Assembly: GCA_019638255.1 (NCBI GenBank)
Contig: JAHBUD010000001.1
Coordinates: 1,178,001-1,242,000, forward strand
Direction of reading: 5' to 3'
DNA: 64,000 nt
DNA from: Cyclobacteriaceae bacterium
GTDB taxonomy: Bacteria > Bacteroidota > Bacteroidia > Cytophagales > Cyclobacteriaceae
Numbering within the stretch: position 1 is the stretch's first letter; each line of letters begins with the position of its first letter. The notes beneath the pieces were generated by a model. It saw only the letters and a list, made by a program, of their open reading frames with translations, was not told the origin of the DNA and made no database searches. Position numbers and translations under genes: made by a program. This document shows, in pieces, positions 42,495 through 51,836 of this stretch.

Positions 42495-43757
42495 ATGGGA
42501 AAGACTAAACAATTCATTAGACAGAACGCAGTTAATCGAGAGGGAAAGACTGTAATCTACACTCGCTATAGTCACAAGGATGTGTCGATAGATTTTTCAA
42601 CAAAAGAAATGATCGAACCGAAATACTGGGATGCGAAAGGGCAGCAGGTTCGAAGGTCGTTCAAAGGCGCTTTAAGCCTCAACAATTATTTGCAAAAATG
42701 CAAAATGGAAATCGATGAATTCAGACTCAAACTACAAACACAAGGAATCGAACCAACTGTAGATGCAATTCGAAATGCTTTCAAAAAAACTGAAATTCCG
42801 GAGTCTAAGAAGATAGAACATAAGCACATGCTCGATTACTGGCCCGAATTCCTCGACAATAAAATAAAAGTAGGGCGAGTGAGCGCTGGTTCGGTAAGAC
42901 AGTATCGCGCCACGCTAACCACACTAAAAGATTTTGAAGAGTTTGCTGGAATCAAATTAGAATTTGATAAGATCGACAACAACTTCTATGATCACTTTAC
43001 TTTCTATTTGTATGACCACTTGGAAAACAATCCGAACACAGTTGGCAATCGCATAAAACAATTGAAGGTCTTCTTGGGATGGGCGCTTGATAAAGAATTG
43101 ACGACAAATTTAAAATTCAAGAAGTTCAAGAAGCCGAATTGTGAATCTTTTTCAGTAGCTCTCTCAATTGAACAACTTGATAAGATTTACCACTTGGACT
43201 TATCATCAGATAAGAGGATTGCGGAAACCCGTGATTTGTTCATGATAGGCTGTAGTTCAGGATTCAGATTTTCAGACTTCAAAGAAATCAAACTTGCCAA
43301 TATTAAGGGGGACTTTCTTACTAAGTTCGTGAATAAAACGAGAGAGCAAATCAGAATACCACTGAACGACTACTCAAGGGGCATTATTGAAAAATACCCA
43401 AATGGACTACCGAAAGCATCGCACACCTTCAATAAAGATTTAAAAGTAATCGCAAAGAAAGCTGGACTTACAGAACTAATTGAGATCACAAAGAGGCCCG
43501 GAAACAAAATTGTTAAGGAATATGTTGAGTTTTGGACGAAAGTGTCAAGTCATTGTGCCCGGAGGACGTTCGCCAGCCAATCGCTTGATCGGGGCCTCCT
43601 AATAACTGATATTATGAAGATCACACTTCATAAAGACACAAAAACTTTCCTTAAATATGTGAAGAATTCTGAGCCAAGATTAAAAGACGTAGTTACTAAA
43701 GCGTGGAGCTTTACCAATGGGAACACAAATGAAGAAGCCATCAACCAATCTGAATAA
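42495..43757 (+). CDS. tyrosine recombinase/integrase of island 2
   Basis: 420 residues. N-terminal arm-type binding (KQFIRQNAVNREGKTVIYTR), SAM-like domain (HMLDYWPEFLDNKIK) and catalytic domain with CSSGFRFSDFKEI (R), HCARRTFASQ (H-x-x-R), LHKDTKT and the tyrosine in FLKYVKNS. Same architecture as the island 1 integrase but only moderately similar. It lies 1.1 kb from the right att core. Confidence 0.9.
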   Translation: MGKTKQFIRQNAVNREGKTVIYTRYSHKDVSIDFSTKEMIEPKYWDAKGQQVRRSFKGALSLNNYLQKCKMEIDEFRLKLQTQGIEPTVDAIRNAFKKTEIPESKKIEHKHMLDYWPEFLDNKIKVGRVSAGSVRQYRATLTTLKDFEEFAGIKLEFDKIDNNFYDHFTFYLYDHLENNPNTVGNRIKQLKVFLGWALDKELTTNLKFKKFKKPNCESFSVALSIEQLDKIYHLDLSSDKRIAETRDLFMIGCSSGFRFSDFKEIKLANIKGDFLTKFVNKTREQIRIPLNDYSRGIIEKYPNGLPKASHTFNKDLKVIAKKAGLTELIEITKRPGNKIVKEYVEFWTKVSSHCARRTFASQSLDRGLLITDIMKITLHKDTKTFLKYVKNSEPRLKDVVTKAWSFTNGNTNEEAINQSE

Positions 43758-44721
43758 ACATTTCTCAACCCTAATTCAACTTGGACTTGATCAAGAGTTA
43801 CCAAGAGAACAAATCGTTAGAGGAAAGAACCATCTCCTTTCCATTCTTGTAGAAAATTCGAACTTACTATCACTAAACGATGATGCGGACTTAGAAGAAC
43901 TTGCAGAAGAGCTAAGCGAACTTGCAATCTACATACAAGCCTTCGCAACGAACTGTTTGAAATTTAAGCCCTCAGCAGATTCTCCAATTGACATTACAGA
44001 TCGAAGGAAGTTTCGATTCAAAAAATCTAAGCTATTAAACCATGATGACTATGTAGTTCAAAAGAAATACTCAAGAAAGGCATTCGATTTTGTACATAAG
44101 CTTTACTACTTAGAGGAGTTTGGATATGATAAAGGCAACGATTTGTTAGACGGAATTTCGATAACACTGGAACCAAAGAAATTAATCAATGACAAGAAAG
44201 AGGGAGTGGTTATCGTTAGAGGTGAAAAATTTAAACTACCTCCATCACTTCATGAGGAATTCATAAGGGACCTGACTTCGTTGGTGGAGAAATTCACAGG
44301 CAGAATCGACATGCATAAAGACTTGAATGCAAAGTTAGACTTCGACTCTCAGATAATTATTACTGTACTAAAGGAAATCTCCGAACCATACTTGAGAGAG
44401 GTGATCTACAAAGACATAAAAGAGAATTTTCCTTCAGACCCAGAAGCCCTCTTATTGGCATTCATCCTAGTCACTGCCGGAATTTTACCAACGGAAATCG
44501 AGTATGATTCAAAACCAGTAAGAAACGGAGGAAGAAAAGTCTATGATAAACCCCCAACCCCTGACTTAGGAAAAATAGACAAGACAAAACCAAAAATAAC
44601 CAAAAACTACAAGCGACCCTACATTACTCGACTGCGAGAGAAAATTGCATCCGAACCCGAACACAGGGGGTTATTTTACTCCGACAAAACCGCTAACCAG
44701 TTTTTAAGCGAACTTTTGTGA
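43717..44721 (+). CDS. integrase-linked hypothetical protein
   Basis: 334 residues (starts at 43717 or ATG 43729), overlapping the integrase gene end by 41 bp. Acidic helical N-terminus (NDDADLEELAEELSELAIYI), a KKEGVVIVRGEKFKLPPSLHE strand-rich middle and a basic C-terminus (KTKPKITKNYKRPYITRLRE). No family recognised. The overlap suggests a cofactor of integration. Confidence 0.6.
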   Translation: MGTQMKKPSTNLNKHFSTLIQLGLDQELPREQIVRGKNHLLSILVENSNLLSLNDDADLEELAEELSELAIYIQAFATNCLKFKPSADSPIDITDRRKFRFKKSKLLNHDDYVVQKKYSRKAFDFVHKLYYLEEFGYDKGNDLLDGISITLEPKKLINDKKEGVVIVRGEKFKLPPSLHEEFIRDLTSLVEKFTGRIDMHKDLNAKLDFDSQIIITVLKEISEPYLREVIYKDIKENFPSDPEALLLAFILVTAGILPTEIEYDSKPVRNGGRKVYDKPPTPDLGKIDKTKPKITKNYKRPYITRLREKIASEPEHRGLFYSDKTANQFLSELL

Positions 44722-44767
44722 TCCAGAGCCTACACGCAAAATTGCTAAATTTCATACGCTCCTTGAG

Positions 44768-44794
44768 GAACTCACGGAAGAACTCAGGGGAGAT
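44768..44794 (+). repeat. subterminal direct repeat, right end of island 2
   Basis: GAACTCACGGAA followed by GAACTCAGGGGA-type units in tandem, matching 19656-19682 with two changes. It lies 103 bp inside the right core. Probable integrase arm site. Confidence 0.5.
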
Positions 44795-44896
44795 AGTGGG
44801 GCAATGAGGTAGAGAAAAATTTATATAAATCATCAAAAGGCGTCTCCCGGTATCATGAAAGGTATAGAGGTATTTTTTAACATAACTGCCTCATTT

Positions 44897-44909
44897 CCAG
44901 CGGGATCAC
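44897..44909 (+). repeat. att-like core, right end of island 2
   Basis: CCAGCGGGATCAC, direct copy of 19600-19612. The terminator 13 bp further right parallels that at the left copy. Backbone genes begin beyond it. Confidence 0.6.
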
Positions 44910-44922
44910 CAAATGATAAATG

Positions 44923-44958
44923 TCCTTGCTTATGAGATCATGAGCAAGGATTTTTTTT
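44923..44958 (+). terminator. terminator next to right att core
   Basis: TCCTTGCTTATGA/TCATGAGCAAGGA (13 bp with one wobble) followed by eight Ts. No gene is visible just upstream other than the island end. 44959-45079 holds no recognisable feature. Confidence 0.85.
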
Positions 44959-45079
44959 GCTTTGATAGGTCATGAACTCCACCCTTTGGTGCCGAAGGTG
45001 ATTTCAGCATTTTATAGGCAATTACACAAATTCAGGGTTATTAGCCTCCCATGTTCCGGTTGAATCGTATTTTTAGAAG

Positions 45080-47095
45080 GTGAATGTATCCTTTGCTTTC
45101 GGTAATTTCTCCTTGAAATCATTGCTGCTCATTTTCTTTTGTGCATCGATTTTTGTTCAGCCCGTCAGGGCACAACAGGAATCTGCCTCTTTGATACAAT
45201 GGTACAGTAACCTCCAACGACAGGCTATCGATGAAACCATCGAAAAACGCTTGAAGGAAAAGCAGCAGGACTTGCAACAGGCAGCAGAAATGCACGATGA
45301 TTCTGCGCGTATTTTCCTGCTGGTAGAGAGCGGTATGTTGCAGGCAGCTTCCTACAAATACGAAGAAGCAATTGACGTATTGCTGAAAGCGCTTAACCAG
45401 GCGGATTCTGATGGGAGTACAATCGGTCAATTCTATGCTTACCTTTCTATTGCCCATGTGTTCAGCGAAACCGGAAATAAGGAGAAAGGCCTTCAGTTTT
45501 TGGAGCGTGCTGATGCGTTAGCGCCCGGCCTCAACCAGTCCGATCATTTGGCTTTTGTATTAAATGCACTAGGGAGGGCCTATGCTTCCATTGATTCAAT
45601 AGCCGATGCGTTTGAAAGCTTCAATGAAGTATTGAAATTGAAGGAGCAACTTCAATACCCTGTGCTTGAAGCAGAAGCATTATCGAATTTAGCGCAACTG
45701 TACAGAAGGCAAAAGGATTACACAAACTCACTGGACTATTTCAAGCAAGCGCTTACCATTCAACGAAGGGAGCGCAAACGTCAGGAAGAAGGTGAATTGC
45801 TGAATGAGATTGGCGCCCTGTATAGCATGATGAATAATCGGGAACGGGCCTACGCCAATTATAAAGCAGCGTTGGAAGTGTTTCAACGTATCGATTATAA
45901 AAAGGGTATAGCAGAAGCGTACAATAATATTGGTGAATACTACTATGATCAACGAAACTATGCTCAGGCAATAGCCAACCTTGAACTTGCCGCCATGGCA
46001 GGTCAGGCTGCAAACTCAAAAGAGGCCATGCTTAACAGTTATGAGTATTTAAGCATGGCGTACAAAGCCCTGAATAATTTCGAACGTGCTTTGCATTATA
46101 AAAGCAACCAGTTGAATATCCGTGATTTAATTATTGAAGAAGGCAATAATCAGAAATTACTGGAAAAACAAAGTGCATACGCTTTGCAACAAATGGAAGT
46201 GGAGATTGATAGACTCGAACGGGTTAAAATGGACCGTGAGCGGGAGCTGGCTGAGCAAAAGAGAATTCAACGGTACTTGTATGGCATGGCTGCTCTTGGA
46301 ATCGTGATTGCAGTGTTAATACTGTACCTCTATTTGCTCAAGCGGAGATCAAATAAACAATTGAAGGTTATTAATGCCCGGATTGAAGCGCAGAATGTTC
46401 AGTTGCAAACACTGAATAATACTAAGGATAAGTTTTTCTCCATTATTGGTCATGACATCAAAGGGCCGTTAAACTCACTGACTTCTTTTTCCGGATTGCT
46501 GATCAATCACTTTGAAGCCTTGAGCAAGGAAGATATCCAGACTGTTGCCCGTGATCTTGATAAATCGTTGAAAAACCTTTTTACGCTCCTGAACAATCTT
46601 TTGGAGTGGGCACGCTCTCAAACCGGAAACATCGATTTTACTCCAGCACCGTTTGATGTAGTTGAAGTACTCAATCAAAATAAAGAGCTTTTGCACGCGC
46701 AGGCCGCTGCCAAGGAAATTACCATTCTCCACGAACAGGTCAGCCCAATGATGGTAACAGCCAATCAACAATCCATTACCACGGTTGTGCGAAACCTTAT
46801 TTCCAACGCCATAAAGTTTACCCCGGCTAACGGTGTTATTAAACTTAGTGCAGAGCAAAGCGGTAATGAGGTTATTGTTTCCATTGCCGATACCGGGGTG
46901 GGCATGAGTAATACCGTAAAGGAAAAATTATTCAGGCTTGACGCCAAGCATTCAACACCCGGAACGGCCAACGAAAAAGGTACGGGCCTTGGATTAATAC
47001 TGTGTAAAGATTTCGTTGAGAAGAATGGTGGTCGTATTTGGGTAGAGAGTGAAGAGGGTAAAGGGTCGGTATTTTATTTTTCGCTCAGAAATTAA
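45080..47095 (+). CDS. TPR-containing sensor histidine kinase
   Basis: 671 residues from GTG 45080. Signal-like start ending VRAQQ, about six TPR units (residues 60-360, for example ALSNLAQLYRRQKDYTNSLD), a coiled coil, one TM helix (about 400-420, YGMAALGIVIAVLILYLYLL), a HisKA domain with FFSIIGHDIKGPLNS (phosphoacceptor H) and a HATPase with NLISNAIKFTP, DTGVGM and GTGLGL. A typical Bacteroidota TPR-HK: it senses through the TPR part and signals to an unlinked regulator, as no response regulator is adjacent. Confidence 0.92.
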   Translation: MNVSFAFGNFSLKSLLLIFFCASIFVQPVRAQQESASLIQWYSNLQRQAIDETIEKRLKEKQQDLQQAAEMHDDSARIFLLVESGMLQAASYKYEEAIDVLLKALNQADSDGSTIGQFYAYLSIAHVFSETGNKEKGLQFLERADALAPGLNQSDHLAFVLNALGRAYASIDSIADAFESFNEVLKLKEQLQYPVLEAEALSNLAQLYRRQKDYTNSLDYFKQALTIQRRERKRQEEGELLNEIGALYSMMNNRERAYANYKAALEVFQRIDYKKGIAEAYNNIGEYYYDQRNYAQAIANLELAAMAGQAANSKEAMLNSYEYLSMAYKALNNFERALHYKSNQLNIRDLIIEEGNNQKLLEKQSAYALQQMEVEIDRLERVKMDRERELAEQKRIQRYLYGMAALGIVIAVLILYLYLLKRRSNKQLKVINARIEAQNVQLQTLNNTKDKFFSIIGHDIKGPLNSLTSFSGLLINHFEALSKEDIQTVARDLDKSLKNLFTLLNNLLEWARSQTGNIDFTPAPFDVVEVLNQNKELLHAQAAAKEITILHEQVSPMMVTANQQSITTVVRNLISNAIKFTPANGVIKLSAEQSGNEVIVSIADTGVGMSNTVKEKLFRLDAKHSTPGTANEKGTGLGLILCKDFVEKNGGRIWVESEEGKGSVFYFSLRN

Positions 47096-47152
47096 TGCGA
47101 TTTGCCTCTTATTGAAGTTTACAATAAGGATTGCTGATCAAAGAGTTACAGC

Positions 47153-47196
47153 GTTACTTTTGTTACGTTGTATAAGGAGTCACAGCCCTATTTTTG
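47153..47196 (+). promoter_or_regulatory. Crp/Fnr-like palindrome and promoter of tauE-like gene
   Basis: GTTACTTTTGTTAC (47153-47166) and a -7 element TATTTTTG (47189-47196). Palindrome centre to end of the -7 element is 36.5 bp, identical to the other three promoters. The position corresponds to about -42, where class II activators bind. Confidence 0.6.
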
Positions 47197-47220
47197 CACG
47201 AATTTTAAGACTTTTTACGA

Positions 47221-48015
47221 ATGGAAATTTTAGGCTTTGCAGCTTCGGTTATCATGGGTATTACCCTGGGTTTGATTGGCGGGGGAGGATCAATACTAAC
47301 GGTTCCTATTTTAGTTTATGTTTTTAATGTAGATCCTGTGTTGGCTACTGCTTACTCCTTATTTGTGGTAGGGTTAACCAGTGCTGTGGGTTCGGTAAGC
47401 CATTTCAAAAAGGGAAATGTTGATTTAAAAACAGCCCTGGTGTTTGGCATCCCGTCCATCGCTGGCGTTTATGCGGTCAGGAAATTTATTTTACCCGCAA
47501 TTCCTGACCCGGTATTTACGGTCAGCAATTTCGAAGTAAGCAAAGGGGTTTTTGTGATGGTGCTGTTTGCCGTGCTCATGTTGGTGGCTTCTGTTTCGAT
47601 GATCCGTAAACCCAAAAGCGAGACAACTAAAACAAAGGAGAAGAAGTATAATTTTCCCATCATTTTTCTGGAAGGACTAATTGTTGGTGGTATGACTGGC
47701 TTGGTTGGTGCGGGCGGAGGTTTTCTGATCATCCCTGCATTGGTGTTGTTGGCGGGCTTGCCGATGAAGCAAGCTGTGGGCACATCCTTGTTGATCATCG
47801 CCTTGAAATCGCTGCTGGGATTCACGGGAGATTTGGGTTCCGGTATGCCTATCGATTATTCTTTCATGCTTATCTTTTCTGCGTTTGCCATGGTAGGTAT
47901 TCTGGTGGGAAGTTACCTCACTCGCTATGTTTCTAATGAAAAGTTAAAGCCTGCCTTCGGCTGGTTTGTGTTGGTAATGGGGGTATATATCTTGGGAAAA
48001 GAGCTTTTTTTCTAG
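47221..48015 (+). CDS. TauE/SafE-family sulfite/sulfur-anion exporter
   Basis: 264 residues with about eight membrane helices in two repeats, each with the family signature: GFAASVIMGITLGLIGGGGSILTVP (first) and GMTGLVGAGGGFLIIPALV (second). TauE/SafE proteins export sulfite, sulfoacetate or related anions. Together with the downstream thiosulfate genes, sulfite release is likely. Transcribed alone or leading into 48104 (88-bp gap containing a second promoter). Confidence 0.88.
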   Translation: MEILGFAASVIMGITLGLIGGGGSILTVPILVYVFNVDPVLATAYSLFVVGLTSAVGSVSHFKKGNVDLKTALVFGIPSIAGVYAVRKFILPAIPDPVFTVSNFEVSKGVFVMVLFAVLMLVASVSMIRKPKSETTKTKEKKYNFPIIFLEGLIVGGMTGLVGAGGGFLIIPALVLLAGLPMKQAVGTSLLIIALKSLLGFTGDLGSGMPIDYSFMLIFSAFAMVGILVGSYLTRYVSNEKLKPAFGWFVLVMGVYILGKELFF

Positions 48016-48029
48016 CGCTTTAGGCTATT

Positions 48030-48073
48030 GTCACAAAAGTTACGGAAGCCCTGTTAATCCTCTTCTATTTTTG
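48030..48073 (+). promoter_or_regulatory. Crp/Fnr-like palindrome and promoter of YeeE-like genes
   Basis: GTCACAAAAGTTAC (48030-48043) and TATTTTTG (48066-48073), with the same spacing as the promoter at 47153-47196. Confidence 0.6.
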
Positions 48074-48103
48074 TAGTTACTTGGTAAAAACTATACTGTC
48101 CAT

Positions 48104-48670
48104 ATGTTAGAATTAATTCGTCAACCTTGGCCTTGGTACGTGGCCGGTGCCCTTATTGGGCTTACGGTACCTGCTTTATTGCTGCTGGGTAACAAGCACT
48201 TCGGCATTTCTTCATCGTTACGCCACATTTGTGCAGCCTGCTTGCCTGCCAATATTCCGTTCTTTAAATACAATTGGCGCAGGGAGGTGTGGAATTTATT
48301 TTTTGTAGTGGGTGTGTTGTTTGGCGGACTTATCGCGACACAATTGTTAAGTAATCCCGATCCGATTGTGGTGTCTGAAAAAACCGTTCAGGATCTTGAG
48401 GCACTTCATGTGGTTGTCGACAATGAACTAATGCCGGCATCTATTTTCAGCTTCAATAATCTGTTCAGTCTAAAAGGACTTGTATTTTTTGTTTTGGGCG
48501 GATTTCTGGTTGGCTTCGGAACCCGTTATGCCGGAGGGTGCACCTCGGGGCATTCCATTATGGGGCTCTCAACATTGCAATGGCCCTCGCTGGTAGCCAC
48601 CTGCTGCTTTATGGCAGGAGGCTTTGCCATGGTGCACCTGGTATTCCCCTGGCTGATGAAACTTTTCTAA
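48104..48670 (+). CDS. YeeE/YedE-family thiosulfate transporter, half 1
   Basis: 188 residues with about four TM helices; contains the YeeE/YedE motif [17 protein letters not shown] with the Cys that contacts thiosulfate in the characterised YeeE. A second Cys pair (CAACLPAN) is near the N-terminus. The gene splits the full-length transporter in two; the partner half follows 18 bp later. Confidence 0.88.
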   Translation: MLELIRQPWPWYVAGALIGLTVPALLLLGNKHFGISSSLRHICAACLPANIPFFKYNWRREVWNLFFVVGVLFGGLIATQLLSNPDPIVVSEKTVQDLEALHVVVDNELMPASIFSFNNLFSLKGLVFFVLGGFLVGFGTRYAGGCTSGHSIMGLSTLQWPSLVATCCFMAGGFAMVHLVFPWLMKLF

Positions 48671-48688
48671 CCTTTGATTCAACTTATT

Positions 48689-49201
48689 ATGCAGCATACA
48701 ACAGAAGAATTTGTTACGAACCCATTGGTGCTTGAGCATCCAATTGAATGCGAAGCACCTAATGATCAGTTAACCCGCGAGACGCCCATTGCATCCAACA
48801 TCAAATACATGGTGGTGGGCATCATCTTTGGGATTGTTTTTGTGAAAGCAGAGATTATTTCCTGGTACCGTATTCAGGAGATGTTCAGGTTACACTCTTT
48901 TCATATGTATGGTGTAATCGGTACTGCTGTGGTAGTAGGGATGCTCTCCGTTTGGCTGATCAAAAAATTTAAGGTCAGGACCTTGCAGGGTGAGCAAGTG
49001 GTATTTCATAAGAAGGAATTTCATTGGGGCAACATCATTGGGGCCACCATGTTTGGCCTTGGCTGGGCCATTACCGGTGCATGTCCGGGTCCTTTGTTTG
49101 CTCAAATAGGAAGTGGTTTTCTGGTGGTGTTGGTTACTTTCATCAGCGCAATTGCAGGTACATGGGTTTACGGGTTAGTGCGCGAAAGACTTCCTCATTG
49201 A
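48689..49201 (+). CDS. YeeE/YedE-family (DUF6691) transporter, half 2
   Basis: About 171 residues from ATG 48689. Four TM helices and GATMFGLGWAITGACPGPLFA, the second-half motif with its conserved Cys. Forms a two-component thiosulfate uptake pore with the preceding gene. Confidence 0.88.
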   Translation: MQHTTEEFVTNPLVLEHPIECEAPNDQLTRETPIASNIKYMVVGIIFGIVFVKAEIISWYRIQEMFRLHSFHMYGVIGTAVVVGMLSVWLIKKFKVRTLQGEQVVFHKKEFHWGNIIGATMFGLGWAITGACPGPLFAQIGSGFLVVLVTFISAIAGTWVYGLVRERLPH

Positions 49202-49231
49202 GTGAATATCCTTTGTTAACACAGTGAGTTC

Positions 49232-50302
49232 ATGGGCAAGCACAATCCATCATCGGATTCCAATTTGATAAAGCTTACCGGAATACTTGTAACGCTGATC
49301 TTTGCTATGCTCGTGTTGGTAGTGCTTACGACCGGATCATTACTTTTTTCATCAGAGATTATGGCCTGGTATACTCGTGTAGAGACTAAGTCTACTAGAT
49401 TAACTACACTAAATCTTCCTGTGCTTCCGGATTTATGGCAAGCTCCGGATGAGTCAACCCTTCCACAAAACGATGAAGGTGATTTAATCCGGTACGGAAA
49501 GGAATTGATTGCACATACAGCCGAATACCTTGGTCCGAATGGAAAGGTGGCAGCCAAAAGTAATGGAATGAACTGTCAGAATTGTCATTTAGATGCCGGC
49601 ACAAAACCTTATGGAAATAATTACAGCGCTGTGTTCTCAACTTATCCAAAGTACAGGCCTCGTTCCGGTACGGATGAAACCATTGAGAAACGCGTGAACG
49701 ATTGTTTTGAGCGAAGCTTAAATGGAAAACCATTAGAAGCGGACAGCAGGGAGATGAAAGCCATCGTAGCATACATTAGCTGGCTGGGCAAAGATGTTCT
49801 TAAAGGTGAAAGCCCAAAAGGCTCTGGTCTTGTTGAACTTGCTTATCTCGATCGATCGGCCAGTCCGGAAAAAGGAAAACTTGTGTACGAGGAAAAGTGT
49901 GTTACCTGCCATGGGGCAAATGGTGAGGGTGTTCTTCACAGTAATGGAACATCGTGGGAATATCCGCCACTTTGGGGATCGAAAAGTTATAATCAGGGTG
50001 CAGGATTATACCGGCTATCGCGCTTTGCCGGTTATGTAAAAGCAAATATGCCCCTTGGCTCAACTTACGATGCTCCGCAACTCACCGATGAAGAAGCATG
50101 GGATGTGGCGGCCTACGTTAATTCATTGTATCATCCTCCAAAAGATTTGTCAGGTGATTGGCCGGATGTTTCTAAAAAACCGATTGATCATCCGTTCGGT
50201 CCGTTTCATGATGGCTTTTCGGATGAGCAGCATAAGTATGGCCCGTTTAAACCGATTGTTGAAAAGCGAAAAGTGTTGAATCAGGCTGTCGCTTATAATT
50301 GA
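49232..50302 (+). CDS. dihaem cytochrome c, TsdA-like thiosulfate dehydrogenase
   Basis: 356 residues. One N-terminal TM/signal helix (LTGILVTLIFAMLVLVVLTTG) and two haem c sites: CQNCH (about residue 114) and CVTCH (about 223). YPKYRPRSGTDETIEKRVNDCFERSLNGKP, then EMKAIVAYISWLG is typical of the TsdA/SoxA-like first domain. TsdA oxidises thiosulfate to tetrathionate, or the reverse. Anchored on the periplasmic face. Adjacent transporter, porin and SoxB genes support a sulfur role; the direction and substrate are inferred. Confidence 0.8.
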   Translation: MGKHNPSSDSNLIKLTGILVTLIFAMLVLVVLTTGSLLFSSEIMAWYTRVETKSTRLTTLNLPVLPDLWQAPDESTLPQNDEGDLIRYGKELIAHTAEYLGPNGKVAAKSNGMNCQNCHLDAGTKPYGNNYSAVFSTYPKYRPRSGTDETIEKRVNDCFERSLNGKPLEADSREMKAIVAYISWLGKDVLKGESPKGSGLVELAYLDRSASPEKGKLVYEEKCVTCHGANGEGVLHSNGTSWEYPPLWGSKSYNQGAGLYRLSRFAGYVKANMPLGSTYDAPQLTDEEAWDVAAYVNSLYHPPKDLSGDWPDVSKKPIDHPFGPFHDGFSDEQHKYGPFKPIVEKRKVLNQAVAYN

Positions 50303-51735
50303 TGGTGCGAATGCGTTGGGTGTTTACGTTGATCTTGCTGCTTCATTTTTTTGCTGGACGAACCCAGCATCAGGATCCAAGTTGGTCTGCCCGAAGAGCC
50401 ATCATCAATCAACAGTGCATTGAAAATGATAGTTTGTGTAATGTGTTACATAAGCTGGGCACCTTTGAGGGACATGTTCGTAATTTTTTTATGTCAACCA
50501 TAAATCATCAGGATTTCCCCGATTACTTTGCGTGGGGCATTGGTGGAGGCCTTGGCTATTACTCACCCATTATTAAAAATTTTCAGGTAGGGATGTCAGG
50601 GTTTATTATTTATAACATGGCTTCCTCAAACCTGTCGCCACAGCCGCCATTTTTTAATCGTTACGAAGTAGGGCTTTTTGATGTAACCAATCCCGATAAT
50701 CATGAAGATCTTGACAGATTGGAGGATTTATATATCCGCTACTACATATCGCAAGAAAATAAATCGTACTTCCAGGTAGGTAAATTTCACTTAAGGACTC
50801 CGCTTATCAATTTACAAGATGGACGTATGCGACCTAACCTACAGGAAGGTGCCTGGTTGGAGTTGAATGAATGGGAGAAAATAAAATTCAAATCCGGATT
50901 GCTGTGGAGAACTTCTCCACGCGGCACGATCCATTGGTATGGAATTGGAAATTCCGTTGGTGTATATCCGATGGGACGTGCGGTTAATGGAGAAAGAGCA
51001 GATTATGCCGGCAATGTATCTACCCAAAATGTTTTTATCGGTCAGGTTGAACTAATACCCTTAAAAGGTGTAAACTATCAGCTATGGAATTACTACGCTG
51101 ATAATCTTTTTAACCTCGCGCTTCAAAAGGCAGAGTTCCGCAAGAAAACAGCCACACATACCTGGATGGGCGGCATGCAATATTTATGGCAAAATTCAGT
51201 ATTTAATGATACGCTCAGTGTAGAGAAACAATATATTGGTGAAGATGAGCAATCGCATAGCTTAAGTTTTCGGGCAAGCGTGTTGAATAACCGCACGAGT
51301 CAGGAGTGGAACCTCAATTACACCCGCATCACGTCACATGGTCGTTTTCTGTTTCCACGCGAGTGGGGGGTTGAATCGTTCTACACCTTTATGCAGCGCG
51401 AACGGATTGAAGGTATGGGCGATGTGCACGCCATGATGGTTCAAAATAACCGGATGCTCGACAAGCAAAAGCACCTCTCCTTGCAAACCGGTTTTGGAAT
51501 GTATGTTTTGCCGTCATTAGATGATGCGCGATTTAATAAATACGTACTTCCCTCATTTTATCAGATGAATATGCGCATGCGGTATAAGTTCACCGGGTTC
51601 CTTCAAGGACTTCAGGCGGATTTTCTCTACTTATACAAGGGAAATATGGTTAGCGGACTGGAAGAAATACCCCAGTACTATCACAACAAAGTTGATATGC
51701 ACCATTTAAGCCTGGTGCTCGATTACTATTTTTAG
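50302..51735 (+). CDS. OprD-like outer membrane porin
   Basis: About 477 residues from ATG 50302, whose A overlaps the cytochrome stop. Signal peptide (LILLLHFFAGRTQ), then many amphipathic beta strands ending in an aromatic residue: C-terminal YF, as in outer membrane barrels. Segments YFQVGKFHLRTPLINLQDGRMRP and FFMSTINHQDFPDYFAWGIG resemble OprD-family barrels. Coupled to the cytochrome, so it likely admits a sulfur anion to the periplasm. Confidence 0.75.
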   Translation: MVRMRWVFTLILLLHFFAGRTQHQDPSWSARRAIINQQCIENDSLCNVLHKLGTFEGHVRNFFMSTINHQDFPDYFAWGIGGGLGYYSPIIKNFQVGMSGFIIYNMASSNLSPQPPFFNRYEVGLFDVTNPDNHEDLDRLEDLYIRYYISQENKSYFQVGKFHLRTPLINLQDGRMRPNLQEGAWLELNEWEKIKFKSGLLWRTSPRGTIHWYGIGNSVGVYPMGRAVNGERADYAGNVSTQNVFIGQVELIPLKGVNYQLWNYYADNLFNLALQKAEFRKKTATHTWMGGMQYLWQNSVFNDTLSVEKQYIGEDEQSHSLSFRASVLNNRTSQEWNLNYTRITSHGRFLFPREWGVESFYTFMQRERIEGMGDVHAMMVQNNRMLDKQKHLSLQTGFGMYVLPSLDDARFNKYVLPSFYQMNMRMRYKFTGFLQGLQADFLYLYKGNMVSGLEEIPQYYHNKVDMHHLSLVLDYYF

Positions 51736-51773
51736 CTACAAAAGAGGCATTGAACACCTGATCAGCATCAATT

Positions 51774-51817
51774 GTAACTTTCGTTACTTAACTTGAGCTG
51801 TCTTTTTACAATTTTTA
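51774..51817 (+). promoter_or_regulatory. Crp/Fnr-like palindrome and promoter of dsrE-rhodanese-soxB genes
   Basis: A perfect GTAACTTTCGTTAC (51774-51787). The element at the same distance is AATTTTTA (51810-51817), a 6-of-8 match to the TATTTTTG found at the other two promoters. Confidence 0.5.
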
Positions 51818-51836
51818 CCATCTTTTAGAATTCATT

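Larger units (their letters stand above)
19600..44909 (+). mobile_element. integrative island 2 (tandem with island 1)
   Basis: The segment lies between two direct copies of the att-like core. It carries its integrase, two excisionase-like HTH genes and a VapE-type helicase at the right end, and defence/accessory cargo throughout. A 27-bp subterminal repeat is inside both ends. Housekeeping-type genes begin only beyond the right copy. Island 1, with its own integrase next to the left core, abuts it, so the two appear stacked at one site. Confidence 0.6.

Noticed and set aside
48538..48735. short frame overlapping both YeeE halves
   Set aside because: Out of frame with two conserved membrane proteins; a shadow.
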